From Scatophagus argus (taxonomy: Eukaryota > Chordata > Actinopteri > Scatophagidae), in the NCBI RefSeq assembly GCF_020382885.2, contig NC_058501.1:15080501-15144500 (forward strand): a stretch of 64,000 bases of DNA. The letters run 5' to 3'. The translations under genes and the position numbers were made by a program. Shown here in pieces: positions 42,001 to 54,080 of this stretch; position 1 is the first letter of the stretch; each line of letters begins with the position of its first letter. Below the pieces are notes generated by a model that worked only from the letters and a program-made list of their open reading frames with translations, searched no databases and was not told where the DNA came from.

Positions 42001-45000
42001 AGGTGACTTATTTTACACATTAAGTTGGTTTAGAATTCTTGGAATGGATTACTGAGACTTCAAACTTGAATGTGAGGTGACCCATCAGAGTAAAAATTAT
42101 CCAGAAGTGCTTACTCCCATGGAGACTCACAGGGGGATTATACTGATTATACAGTCAAAGGCATGTGTATTGTCACTGGGGGGGTTGTACAGTTTCTGCA
42201 CTACATTACTACCAACATCCAAAAACACTGATATCCTTTACACTGCCTACAAAAGCAGATGTTTACCTTTTTTTGTTGACTGGTTGAAAAAAACTGGTCA
42301 GAGTGGATTGTTTCTGTGGAGAAGCTTGTTCAGACATCTTTTGTTTCTGAGGAGATTGCTTCTGTAGGAATGTCTTTGTGCCACCACTGGTCTTATTAAT
42401 GTATGGTTGTGGTCTTATGTCACTACTGCCTGCACCTGAAACTGAAAACACAATGGCTGATGCAAGGGACATTTTGACATTTTTGGAAAGTGTGCTTGCT
42501 GAGAGCTTCTTAACGTTCTTACATTTCTCCAAAATGCATGAAGCAAGATAGCTTAGCTTTTAGCATAAAGTTTGATAACCAGTGCTGTCCATCTACTAGG
42601 AACTCTAAGCCTCACTGATGTACATGTTATGTCTTACTGAATGATGATAAGTACATTTTGGTACAATGTCAAACAGGCAGGCATTGTGTCCTCACTGCAG
42701 TAACCACTTGACCACCGCAAAATGTTTAACACACAACCAAATCTGATGAAAAAGCTTGAGCCTGATGCTCTGTAGGGATGCACCAATCCAATAAACCTGA
42801 ATGGTATTGGAACCAATACTCTGACCTAATTTGAAGGATCAATATGGGACGGATGTGACAGTTGTTTTTTTTTTTTACACAGTTTTTTCCTAAGCAATAC
42901 TGTTATATAATTGAAGGAATGACGTGTACATGCAGTAAAGCTCCATGTATGTGACACAGAAAAATCCAGTCAGTTTCACAGAGAGAACTGGTTGGAATCC
43001 GGAGAGAAAAAGACGGACCAGATCCACTTCTAATTCATTCATGCAGCTACCTGTCAGTTTGGACACAGGCTTCCCCCTCTGTGTGTCTGTGTTCTCTACA
43101 GTGTTGAAAGATGAGCACATTGTATCAGCCACGATGCGCTGAGTGGTCGTCTGAGCTACGGGTTTGGATCCATGGGGAAGACTGGTGTTCTGGTTTTGCT
43201 TCTTCTCTGGAGTCTCTCCTACTGCAGTGACCCCTGTAACTTCTCTTAGCTCTGTCCTGATAAATAATTACAATTACGCACATCAGACAAATGTAGAAGT
43301 TTAGAAGTTTTTAACATATAAGGGATGTGCATCTACAAGTGCTTGTTGGTACCCCTGTGACGGCTCTGTGTTGGCTGCATAAGCTGTGACGTTCTGTGAT
43401 GCTGCAGGTAAGATCGTCTCGTTCACCGCCACGCTCTGTGACAGTGAAGCACCTGCTATCCTGGCATCCACTTTTGGTACAGATGCTAAACCATAAACAC
43501 AGACAGAAGTAATTTTAAAAAATGTTAACATGAGACCAAAAAAAAGATAAAAGAATAGAAAAAAATAGAAAAAAAAGAAACAATTTCAGTTCATTCAGTG
43601 CTTTTCTGTGTGCTCACCCACCTGTGTCTGATATTATACTTGATGGATTGCAGTACTTTTCACATGAAGCATAGATGGCAGCCAAACCAATTTCAGACTC
43701 TGTGATGACTCGAAGGCCTTTTCTGTGACAGTGGACAAAGGAGAAATGCCAGAGAGAGAGTGGGAGGGAGGGAGAGAGGGAGAGCGCGAGAGAGAGAGAG
43801 AGAGAAAGGGAGGGAGAGGGAGAGAGAGAGAGAAAGTGTGAGAGAGAGAGAGAGTGAGTGACAAAGAGAGAGAAAGAGAGATTCAAAGAGTTAAAAAAAT
43901 CATCCCACTGGCAAGTAAACTGCCAAAACAGTCTCTAATGCTTTTCTAAAGAAAAAACAGGAGTTTGTGGAAACCTTTGAACAATGCTCTTCACAGATTT
44001 TGCCCACTCAACGGTGGAGGGAGGAAGCAGAGTTTGGGAGCTGCCTGCTGTTACATCAATCACACAGCTCTGTGGAGACTCCAGCAGGTCCCGCTGCAGA
44101 GAGCCCTCCTCCAGCAGCTGACTCCTGCCACCTCCAAAACTCACTGCTGCACTAAGGCGCTTTAGCTGCAAATAACACGGAAGAGCAGCAATAACACAAC
44201 AATGATTATCTGTCTGTGGTTGGTGAATTAAAACAATATTACAGAAGTAGACATACCTGTTTGGCATTGATGAACAGGAAGGTCTTTCCAGTGAAAATCT
44301 GTTTGCGAACTGGAGTTACTCCAAGGTTAACATCCTCTTTATTCAAGCTGGGCTCATCGATCTCAGGGATGAAACTTAAAAACAATGAACAGCATATTTG
44401 GATTTGGTTCAGTGTGGATGTGAAGCTCATCCTTAATGTGAACGTGTGTGCAGAAGGACAGACCGTACTGTACCTATCAGCTTTAGGAGGGGGTAATTTT
44501 CGCTGAGCAGCCTCACTGAGCTCTGAGAAGAACTCTGGCTTCACGATGGGACAACAGCACAGCAGAGCGCAAATAGTCTAACCAGGAAAACAGGGAGCAC
44601 ATCAACACACGTTCAGGGACAAACACATTGCATGTGCTAGAGATGATAAGATGGTTAAGTGTGGTCCTGACCTTGACGGTGACTTTAGCAGAAGTCATGG
44701 CCAGGTGAGTGCATTCCTGTGACCAGGTGTTGACCAGCTTTCCACCCAACGCCAACAGGGCCTGAGAGAGCGCCGCCTTGCCATCATTGTCCAAACATGA
44801 CGAACACACCACAGGCTTCAAATGGTCCACACTGAGGTGAAGCAGTGACAAACATTAACCACGGAACAGGTTTGGAATCAAAGAAACTCATATTAGCTGT
44901 GAGCTACACCGAGCATTTTCTGAGTCTGGGGACAATAAAACAAGGTGAGTGCTATTAAAAATAAAGTCAGTCTCAGTGATAAAAACAAAATTGTGATTCT

Positions 45001-47474
45001 CAGATATATAACATAACTAACTTGGTCTTATTCCATTTACATACCTGAATTTGCTCTCAAAAACCCCAAACGTAACACTGTCCCCTGACTTCAGGTGCAC
45101 AGGAGTATCTGTCAAGCGCTGGCCGTTGACAAATGTACCATACTTGGACGTGTCTTTCAGAGTCAGCACCTAGGAATGGGAGGAAAAATTCAGAAGAGCA
45201 ACTCATGAAATTGCATTCCAGTTTCAGGCCCTTCAGAACAACCTGTAGCAGCATTTATCCACTTTCTTTTTTATCTATACACATTATGTCACACTGTTAT
45301 TTTAGTTAAAATAACACAGCAAAGGCTGCAACGTTGTTATATAATCCTGTGTTGTGACTGAATTTGGGTGGCACTGACTTGAGTGATTACCGTAATTCAG
45401 TTTACTCAGTTTATTCCTCAGGATAGGATAATTTAATAAGAGCTAAAAAAAAAAAAACCCAACAAACTTGTGTTATCAGAAGGGAACCTTTTCTGAGGCT
45501 GATTTTATTGAGAAGAAAATGTTCTTTGTCTGCAACATGATGTTATATAACTGGGTGGTGTTAAGCTTGGGGCAGTATAACTAGTTTGTTGTAGTTTGTG
45601 ATGTTGAACTGGCACAACAGCACCACCTTCTGTGCAGAAGGTGTTAAATGTATTTTCATACAATTTGTTTCATGTATTTTATGTATTTCTCATTTTAATT
45701 TGTGTCTGTGTCACCTTGTGTGAGATCTTACTTGACATTTGTTATTTATCACCAAACTGTAACAGTGAAAATTATATCAAAGTCTTCATCGTGTCGTGAA
45801 CATATTCAAACAAAGGAAGTGATAACATTAAAATAATGTCAAGCTCAAGTTAATGTTTGTAGTGTTGGGTGTTGCTTTTATTCAATTGGCTTGAGTTGGC
45901 TTGTTCAGTGTGTGTATTTTATTCTTGTTGATGCAGGAGGATTGGTTAAGTTTACAAGCCTTTCCACACACACACACACACTTTAAACTATCACTAACAA
46001 TGACTTCATGAGTCATGATTGAGCATATTAAACACCAACGGCGACGTGACTAGGTAATTTATCCTTATCTTATCATACAGTATTGAATTGTACTCTACTG
46101 TAAGAGTATCATTTAACCTTTAATCTGCCTGAAGGGTTTCTTTGGGAACTACAGGGGATGTAAGCAAAGACATTTAACCACTTTTAGCGCTTATGCAAAC
46201 AGTGTCACAGCTCCTGTCAATCTGATTTAGCTCTCTTTGTAATTTTATTGTGGCATTTTGCATAAAGAGTAAACTCGTTTGGCTGAAGTCTCTCTTTACT
46301 AAGGCAGGCAGTCCTCTGTTTGTTTATATGTTGTTGTTATCTGTCCAATATATTGGGAATAACACCATAATTAATGACAAAACTCATGATTAAGTAAAGC
46401 ACCACGTAATCATGAACATACAGTAGCCTTAACATAAAAAATTGTTTCTGATAATTTAATTCATTAAATAATCAACTATACACCATATGACAATTCTATC
46501 GACATATTCCAGTCTTCGTCTCACCTGGTCAGTAGCAGTGAGGTGAGCGTGAGCCCTGCTAATGGACTGATCATTGGACAGGAGGATGTCACAGTTCTTG
46601 CGTCCCACCACAAACTCTTTACTGGTGAGGAGGTAGTGAGTCTCACCTGTGAAAGACAGGAGGCAAATAAAGGAGTTTGCCATGTACAATCACATACAGA
46701 CAATCTAACTGTGATTTCACAAACTAGTACACAGACTTGCCAGGCATCTTGCCACCATCACAACTACGTAAAGACAGATATACATTAGAGTGCACTGCGG
46801 ACATTACACACATCCTTATTTGGGGAATGGAAAAAACACAAAGCATCACTTATCATTATGGATTTATCATACAAGATAAAAACATGGATGATACATACTC
46901 ATAAAACATGAGTGTAAGATTCTAAGACTAACATGGCAGCAATGATGACAGCTTCAAATGTCTTGTTTTGACCAATCAGCACTTCACAACCCAAAGTTTC
47001 ACATTATATCTTCACATATTCTTTCTTATTATAAAATGACAATAATTGACTATCCTGATAACTGCTGATTAGTTTCCTACTGATTCCGATTTTAATAATT
47101 CTGAGTTAAAACTAAGCAAACATTAAATCGCCGACGGTGTGATTGTCCTGCACTGAATGTTTCAATGTAAAAAATATACATGTACTGACTTTTTTGTTCA
47201 ATAAAAAATCAAAGTTCATCACAGCCATTTAGTCAACAAAGCCATAACATACACACATATGCAGTCCTTTAACAAAGTTCGTAACAGCTCATCTTCTACC
47301 CTGAGATTTAGCTGTTTATATAACGTTAAACGACTGCCGCGCTCGCAGTGGCTCAGCTATCTTTTATCAAGACGTGGAAATGATCTTGCTAATTTCGTGT
47401 TAAGCTAGCGATTAAAAGTTGAAAGCACGACAGAAAAAGTTACCTCCGGGCTGCAGCGGTGTCAATATCCACAT
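39013..47474 (-). CDS. nbn: NBN (nibrin/NBS1), MRN complex subunit
   Basis: Nuclear adaptor of the MRE11-RAD50-NBS1 complex, which senses DNA double-strand breaks and activates ATM. Seventeen exons keep phase: 47444-47474, 46525-46646, 45045-45169, 44672-44831, 44474-44577, 44257-44374, 43975-44165, 43622-43722, 43353-43485, 43051-43256, 42267-42435, 41286-41916, 41088-41177, 40605-40745, 40205-40318, 40068-40117, 39013-39046; 839 residues (human 754). The FHA domain shows [10 protein letters not shown] and SISRAH (G25, R26, S40, H43). Tandem BRCT domains follow ([48 protein letters not shown] to CVIDVT). The C-terminus has the MRE11-binding region ([17 protein letters not shown]) and the ATM motif DDLFRYN. 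The start [11 protein letters not shown] is on a short first exon. Confidence 0.96.
40327..40348. repeat. (CA)n microsatellite beside NBN exon
   Basis: On the gene strand this is a (TG)n tract lying just upstream of the acceptor of exon 40205-40318. Confidence 0.95.
42287..42310 (-). CDS. nbn: Canonical PIP-box motif within NBN
   Basis: Residues 473-480 of the predicted nibrin read QSTLTSFF, an exact match to the PCNA-interacting pattern Q-x-x-(I/L/M)-x-x-(F/Y)-(F/Y). It is followed by QPVNKKR, giving the basic tail common after PIP boxes. The motif lies in exon 42267-42435, in the linker between the BRCT domains and the C-terminus. Human NBN, as I recall it, has SIRNYF at this place without the spaced glutamine. 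Function is inferred from the pattern only. Confidence 0.6.
43745..43890 (-). repeat. Long polypyrimidine (CT)n tract before NBN exon 8
   Basis: On the + strand this is a GA-rich run (gagaga, gggagg units). On the transcribed strand it is about 140 nt of nearly pure C/T ending some 20-30 nt before the acceptor of exon 43622-43722. It acts as an unusually long pyrimidine tract, and its purine/pyrimidine strand bias could favour triplex or slipped structures. Confidence 0.85.
45170..46524 (-). other. nbn: NBN intron between the FHA exons
   Basis: About 1.35 kb between the two main FHA-encoding exons. No other coding exon is seen. It is AT-rich with a short (CA)n at about 45967-45980. Confidence 0.6.
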
Positions 47475-47640
47475 TTCACTGCTTAGTGCTTCTTTAGCAT
47501 GAATTCAAAGTACACGTGAATAAGGAGAAAAGAAAACGTTACTTTTTACACCAGTCCATTTATAAGAACTATCAACTATTTTGTGGACACTAACGGCGCG
47601 CCAATGTGTGACGTACAAACAATGCGACTTTGCTTTCTTT
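47475..47640 (-). promoter_or_regulatory. nbn: NBN promoter region
   Basis: Upstream of the NBN start codon a compact block holds GGCGCGCC (47595-47602), overlapping CCAAT as read on the + strand (47601-47605) and followed by TGACGTA (47609-47615), a CRE/ATF-like half-site. The GC core resembles E2F-type sites common at DNA-repair genes. No TATA box is placed with confidence. GCTAGC-type words occur near 47390-47410 in the first intron. Confidence 0.5.
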
Positions 47641-47833
47641 TCAAAATAAAAGTAAATTACGTCTGTTTATTAAGTATCACATAAGTAAATTACGTTCATT
47701 GATCCCCGTTATGTATGGAATATTGTACATGTCTGAAGAGAAAGAATAGTTATAAACTTGGTCATAATGTCCATGACACTCACTGGGGCTCTGTTAGCGG
47801 CAGCGGAAGCATTTTAGTAGGAAAGAGACTTGC

Positions 47834-47925
47834 CAGTGGTGACGGAGTAACTAAGTACATTTACTACAGTACTTAATATATTTTGATCAGAATACATCTG
47901 TAGCCTACTTCTACTTTGGTCAAAA
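47834..47925. repeat. Teleost MITE-like repeat fragment
   Basis: The run cagtggtgacggagtaacta followed by agtacatttactacagtact resembles the ends (cagtggtgg, aagtacatttactcaagtac) of a very common fish short interspersed repeat. Recognition is from memory. Confidence 0.5.
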
Positions 47926-48378
47926 TTTGAATGACCTATAACTAAAACAGAGAACTGACAAATAAATCTATATTTTATCTGGAGATAAATCCTGAATTGT
48001 GAATAATGACTCCATGAAGAATTCCCTAATTTACCTGAGATTACTCAGAAAAGAGCAAGCAAGTAGAACAATCAAATAAGTAGTAAATACTAAATAAAAA
48101 AATTAGACATTGATCAGATATAGATCTTTAATAGGTCTTAAAACATCAACCAGAACCAATCCAGACATTCAGACGGAGTCATCAACAACAAACAGCAACA
48201 GCACAATCTTAAAATGTGAAATTGTACATATAAACAGAATGAGCAGATAATTCCTGTGGCAGTTATTTATAGATTTAGTTATAAAATTTAATAAACTTCT
48301 CACAGATCTTATGATAGCCATAGTATATATTTATTGGATCTTAAATAAACATCACATATTGTTGAATGTTTTATCAAC

Positions 48379-49186
48379 TCAAAATAAAGGATCATTGTCA
48401 GATTTCCACGGCTGGCCAGCAGCTGGTCTGAGACGGCCTCGTCCCCAGAGACAGGGTAGTTTATGGTTGACTCTCATCACCGCAACACTAGTACAAGAGT
48501 CAGCCTTACGAATGACCTCACACCAGTCTGGATAGTCCACAGGTTTAGATCCACTGTCGGGAAGATCAGAGTTACGGTATATATGTTGCATATGAATACA
48601 TGTAAGCACAGTTTGGGAAGATTGTGAATTTAAAATGAACTCACTGATCGCAGCATCCCACTCCAAAAGGCTCCATGCAGACACACTGATAACAGTCACT
48701 GGTTAACCAGCTCTCTCCTATCCCATACACCTGTCCCATGTATTCACAGCTCCCTGGAAATTTAAAATAATCACTTACTGCGACATATACAGGAGTGAAA
48801 GGAGAAATGTAAATGTAAATGTCGCAGCCAACTTGGCTATGACTCCTCTGTGTGCTGTTGGTTTGTTTATTGCACACATCTGCATCAAATCTCACAAACT
48901 GATTCTATATTAGGGAAGAAAAACTTGAATTTGCAAGATAATCAGCAAATCTAACAGTCCAGTAAATAGTAAAAATTGCACTCTGAAATATCGTGAATAA
49001 GTATAAAGTAGCATAAGTAGCTTTCTTCCACTAGCTTGAACCCAGACAAGAACATCAAGTGGAAACACATATTGTACCTTTAGTGTTGAAGAAGCACTCG
49101 CCACTGTTATACACAGAAAAACATGGTACACTGGCACTCAGGAACAACAGGGAAGCCAAAAGTACTCCTCCTCCTGTGCAGGCCAT
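48379..49186 (-). CDS. msmp: MSMP, prostate-associated microseminoprotein
   Basis: Small secreted protein of the beta-microseminoprotein family; mammalian MSMP (PSMP) is a chemoattractant acting through CCR2. Three exons: 49078-49186, 48645-48753, 48379-48553; 130 residues (human about 139). An N-terminal hydrophobic signal peptide (GGGVLLASLLFLSASVPC) precedes a mature part with ten cysteines after the signal region. It shows GESWLTSDCYQCVC and PFGVGCCD, matching MSMP rather than MSMB; the C-terminal tail RPAAGQPWKSDNDPLF is extended. A leader intron (49189-49267) separates a noncoding exon, with donor gcaatag|gtaagac. AATAAA on the - strand at 48330-48335 is a likely poly(A) signal. It lies about 0.9 kb beyond the NBN 3' end's opposite side, downstream of the NBN promoter. 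Confidence 0.92.
48950..49034. repeat. Teleost MITE-like repeat fragment in MSMP intron
   Basis: Words such as gaataagtataaagtagcataa and cttccacta belong to the same common fish repeat seen at 47834, 50070 and 53500. Recognition is from memory and borders are approximate. Confidence 0.4.
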
Positions 49187-49438
49187 TTCTGAAAAACAAC
49201 AACAAACGTCAGAAAAAAAATATTCACCAAAAACATAAAAACCAGATGAGAAAAACGCTAGTCTTACCTATTGCCAGGGTGATTTCTAAAACGCTCTTTC
49301 AGTTGTTTTCTTCCTGTTCCTCTTGCTTTCATTCACCCTCCTGTTGTTTTTCTGTTCCCCGTTTCTCTCGTTTGGCTCTCCGTGTCTCCTCTTCTGTACC
49401 ACTCCTGAACTGATGCGCTCTCTCCCTTTGCTCTCAGA

Positions 49439-49446
49439 TATTTATA
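49439..49446 (-). promoter_or_regulatory. msmp: MSMP TATA box
   Basis: The - strand reads TATAAATA here. A start about 30 nt downstream (near 49410) would give a leader exon of about 145 nt ending at the donor 49267/49268, consistent with the inferred leader intron. A TATA promoter suits a regulated secreted protein. Confidence 0.6.
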
Positions 49447-50069
49447 CTCAACCAGCGTGTCTTTATCTCTGCACCCGTTTCTGATTCTTTCTTCGTTGCT
49501 ATTTGTCCACCCCCCGACTCATTAATTCCCATCTGTATCTGCACTCACATATACAGTACACACACACACACACACAAAGGTATTATTATCACAATGTTCG
49601 TCACTCTTTCTCTCTTTCTTTTTACTGCTTTACAGAAATTGCCCTAGAGTATACAGTGTGCACTCTTTCAGATAACATTTGTCTCAGGGATGCCAGTTGA
49701 CCTTATCAGTAGATCTCACCGGTGACACCATCCATAGGACAACCAGCCACTGGCCTATTGTCCTACACAGGAGCTGCATGTGTGCGTGAACCCTTGACCT
49801 GTCCTCAGCATGCAGACGCATGTATGCTCAATTTTTTCCAGTGAGACTTAATGTTTGAAGGCTTATTTGAAAAGGGCTCCTTTTTTTGTTCTTATTGTTA
49901 AAATCTAATATTACGTATGATTCAGTGCAGGAAGAGGTGATCCATTAAAAATACCATGGCCTGAAAATGCTTCATCAAAAAAAGCACAGAGAGAAATGAA
50001 ATATCTCTGACAGATATATGTTTTTTTTTTTTATCACTGTCAAATATGCTTAATTAAAGGGCATTTTAA

Positions 50070-50281
50070 TGTTGTAGTTTGGAGACAATTTTATACACAC
50101 AGTATACTACTTGGGATAATGCAATAGTACTGCATAATGTAATAACGTAAACAAATATCGTGTATTTCCCTCTGAACTTTAGTGGATTAGAAATATAATG
50201 TAGCATTAAAATGGAAATACTCAAAGAAGTACAAGTAAGTCAAAATTGTACTTGAGTAAGTGTACTTATTTTCCACTACTG
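50070..50281. repeat. Teleost MITE-like repeat, longer copy
   Basis: The segment from ttgtagtttggagacaattt through actacttgggataatgcaat, gtgtatttccctctgaactt and tagcattaaaatggaaatac to the end tacttattttccactactg follows the order of a very widespread fish repeat that usually ends ccaccactg. Memory-based, but the whole order of words agrees. Confidence 0.65.
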
Positions 50282-50623
50282 TTACATGTGAAAAGTCATC
50301 CTTAGCAAGCTTTACAGAATTATCACAACAGACTTGAGGTCAGATTCACTGATGCACATCGGTTGCTTAATTCAATTTCATGTCATTTTGTTCATGAATC
50401 ATCAAGCAAATTACAAGATTCTGAATATGGTTTTACATGATTCATTGAACTTTACTTTAATACACCTATTAAAAATTCTTTGACACAGTATGTTTTTGAG
50501 TCATTGTGGGTTTTTTCTGATTAAATTTGAGATTATTTTTGTTTTGAAGGATGAGTGCTTTTTTCTTCTTTGTGCCGGGTTGTTGTTTGAATAAACCACC
50601 CTGAGACCTCTGATAACATGCAC

Positions 50624-50627
<4 letters not shown>

Positions 50628-50656
<29 letters not shown>
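50628..50656. repeat. (CA)n microsatellite
   Basis: Dinucleotide run in the gene-poor spacer. Confidence 0.95.
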
Positions 50657-50661
<5 letters not shown>

Positions 50662-52745
50662 GTTTGTTCCTTTGGGGAATTTAATTGTCTGGAGGCTTTG
50701 CCCTAACTTAACCCTATCCCCAGTGACACGTTGCTCATTTTTGCTTACATGAATCTGCAGTGACAACAAACCGAGGAGGCACTTTTTGTAGACAAAGATT
50801 CCTGACAGGATGAACAGATTTAAAACAAAACTGGTCCTCAGATGTTACTACAGGTGAGATGAGCTGCACAGACTCACATGGGATGGTCTCAACCAGCCCT
50901 AGTGCTGAACCCCCCCCCCCCTCCCCCCACCAATACACGCACACACACTGCCTATCCAGTTTTCTAAATGTTGTCAGAAGTTGCTGTCTTGTGATATGTC
51001 TTGGCTCTCTTTTCACAAGGTGTACTCTTACATAGTGACTCATTTGAGTAGCAAGCCACTCATTCTCCAGCTGTGTGCTCCCGCAGGCTTATGCACACTG
51101 GGATGAAGCTTGTTATGTCTCCATAGGAAAAGGATTCTTGCATAATAAAATGCCCTTTGAGGAATTCATTGACTGGGAGGTGCGGGGGAGCGGCCATGTC
51201 ATCAGCCAAAAGTCCAAATGCAGCTCCCCTTATATAAAATCAGTTAATTAATGTATAAAAATAGTATCAGATGCTTATTGTGCACCGTCTCGTGCAAGAG
51301 GAAGTGAATCAGAGACGTGAACACGGTAATGAATCACTGCAGACAACGTTAATATGCCACTGGGTTTTATTTATGTCATGGATAAAATCACAGATGATGA
51401 ATAAAATGTCCTTAATTGAACATTTCTACCAAAGGAGTCCAAAGACATGCTGCGCTCTGTTTGCTCAAAGTCCATTTTCAGGTTTTGCAAGAGCCCCTAT
51501 GCCACAAACCTGCATGGTGCCAATAAAACACCTGTTTGCTCATGGACCAGGATGTACTTACTACATGTCTCATCCGTCATCTTTACTAAAAACATTATTG
51601 TATGTGTGGGTGTGTGTTTGTTTGAGAAAGAGAATGAAAAGAGCAAGCACACAATGAAACTTGAATGTCATGCTCATTTTTGTTTATCTTTTTATTCAGA
51701 AGATAATAAATACTTTAATGACTGATAAAACATTGATAATGTTTAACTGTGTCTGTATTTTACAAATAAAGCACCACATCATACCAATAATGTCTGTTCA
51801 CACTGTCTTCATAGAAAGTGCAATTAAAATGAAGGAATTTAGGTTAACATTATAATGATATTCTGCAATATTTAGCAATAGATAATAATGCACCAACTGT
51901 AAAGTTTAAGGTGCATACCAACCATTTACCTGAACATCTTTTTGCAGAGGTCCCACAAGGATCAGAAGTCACTACCAGACTCTGTAGGAATATGTCTGAT
52001 ATTTAGTTGACAGGTTAAAGTACAAGAACAACCGAATATCAAACATATCATACAGCCTCTAGCCAAGTCAGAGCATCAGCAGAGTGGAAAAACCTGTAGC
52101 ACAGAAGAGAGCGAATATAATGAGAATAAGTCAGGGAGTTAAACAAACTGATACTGAAAACATCACCCAGTCTGTCAGCTTGTTTCACCCTGAATGTAGG
52201 CCACAGACAATACAGAAGAAGGCATGAAAATGTATGTTAAGAAAGACCTGAATGAAAGACCCTGTCCAATACAAGAGGGCTGTGACAAGGGTCAAGGCCT
52301 TGAGGGAGGGAGTCACTACCACAGGAAATCAGGGATACTGCTGGAATTTGAGATCACCTATCAGTAACTCCATGTGCTGCAGGGTTGAAGGGAAACAGTG
52401 GACAGCAAAGGCAAGGAGAGGAGAGGTGAGAGTCACACAAAGCAACCCATCACACCTCCTCTCCAAACCCTCAGGATCACATGCAAATATAAGTATGATG
52501 ATACTTACCAGTTCCTTTTGTCCTTGCAGAGCGTCCCAGTGTCCTGTGTTGGTGAAACAAACAGCTCTCTTGTGAGTGTGTGTGAATTTAAAAATGTAAA
52601 AAGAGTCATCCATTATTAACTGTCAAACGTGTGTGTGAGGTTTGATGTGTGTGTATGATTTCTCCTCTGTGGGACAGCATTTATATATACAACCCAGTGA
52701 GTTTGAGGAGGGGGGGGAACCACCTACACTCACTCTTTCACTAAT

Positions 52746-52772
52746 ACACACACACACACACACACACACACA
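52746..52772. repeat. (CA)n microsatellite
   Basis: Dinucleotide run just upstream (on the - strand) of a TATA-like element at 52678-52689. Confidence 0.95.
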
Positions 52773-52888
52773 CTCAGTGCTCCATGTAATTAGAGGTATA
52801 TTGATCAGCTACTGTGGCCTGCAGCCTTTCCTCCCCACATTAGGTTGATCAATAGATGTGATGTTCATCCTTCTGTGAGTGACCTCAC

Positions 52889-52935
52889 TCTCTCTCTCTC
52901 TCTTTATCACACACACACACACACACACACACACA
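52889..52935. repeat. (CT)n-(CA)n compound microsatellite
   Basis: A CT run passes into a CA run; intergenic. Confidence 0.9.
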
Positions 52936-53499
52936 TGACCACAGATGCATAGTCAAATAACTTTCAGTTATTTCCTGCAGGGAGGACAAGCTTGAATACT
53001 TGACGGTCACCTCACTAAGTCACTATTTGTATCCTGCTGCTAATATTTCCTTTGACAATTCAAATACACCAAATGACTGAGTGGCTAAGTGTGTAAAGTA
53101 TAAGGTTTCTTAAAAGAAAAAGGAAATAAAAAAAACGTGTGGTGTTATCAACTGCGTTCTCCACGCTCAGGCAAGTGTCAATGTTTTATTTTCTGTGTAG
53201 CCAGATTTTTGTCAAGCGTTATAATATGCAAAGCTGATTGGACTGCCACAGTCACTTCAGATAAATGGATCCACACTCTGCATGTGCATTATGTCATAGT
53301 CAGAGACCCAGTGGATACTGCACAGTTCACCTTTTCTCTATAACATACAATCAAAAAAAGTGACAAAGATTGACAATAAAAAACAACAACATTGTAGTCC
53401 CATCAAAGTCTTTTGTTTACTTGTTCATTTATTGGTATTCAGTGATGAAAACTGAACATGGTACAAACACTTTGCTTTAGTAGAATTTTTGGGGTATTA

Positions 53500-53880
53500 T
53501 ACTTCAATATTTCTATTTTGTGCTGCTTTGCTTTTCAACTCCACTGCATTTTAGGGTCAAATTTTGTACTTTTTACCCCGCACACTTTCCATTTATTTAA
53601 AAGCTGTATTTGGATGAGGGTTACTTTGAAGATAAAGGATTTGCATGCAAAATGCATTATAGATTAAGCTATGTATGCAGTAGCAAAAGATGGCTTTACT
53701 TTGGCCAGCTACAACACATATGCTTAATACATCAACAATAATATGACACTGAAGGAGGTCATTACTGCCTGATGAGAACTTTTACTTTAGATACTTCACT
53801 ACATTGCTAATATTTCTGTACTCCTACTTTGGTAATCTTGATGCTGGACATTTACTTGTAATGGAGTATTTTTAGCTCAA
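53500..53880. repeat. Teleost MITE-like repeat, diverged copy
   Basis: Contains cttttcaactccactgcatt, gggttactttgaagataaag, acttttactttagatacttc and catttacttgtaatggagta, words of the same family as 50070-50281. Borders are approximate. Confidence 0.55.
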
Positions 53881-54058
53881 ATTATTTCTACCTTTACATG
53901 GATGTATGTTTTGTGTGTATATTTTTCAAGATGAAAAATTGGTCTCTGTGTATGCAGTATCTCCAACTGGATGAATGCAAATATTCATATTCAGAACCTC
54001 TTTTTAAAAGTTTAAGAAAATAAATATTAAGGGTTTTGATCACAATGTGAAAGTTCTT

Positions 54059-54080
54059 ATATATATATATATATATATAT
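54059..54080. repeat. (TA)n run
   Basis: Self-complementary AT dinucleotide run; intergenic. Confidence 0.9.

Noticed and set aside
42770-42850. Words gggatgcaccaatcc and ggtattggaaccaat recalling a fish repeat
   Set aside because: Too short and diverged to name with confidence.
51271-51657. 128-codon + strand frame
   Set aside because: Composition looks random and nothing matches; kept as intergenic.
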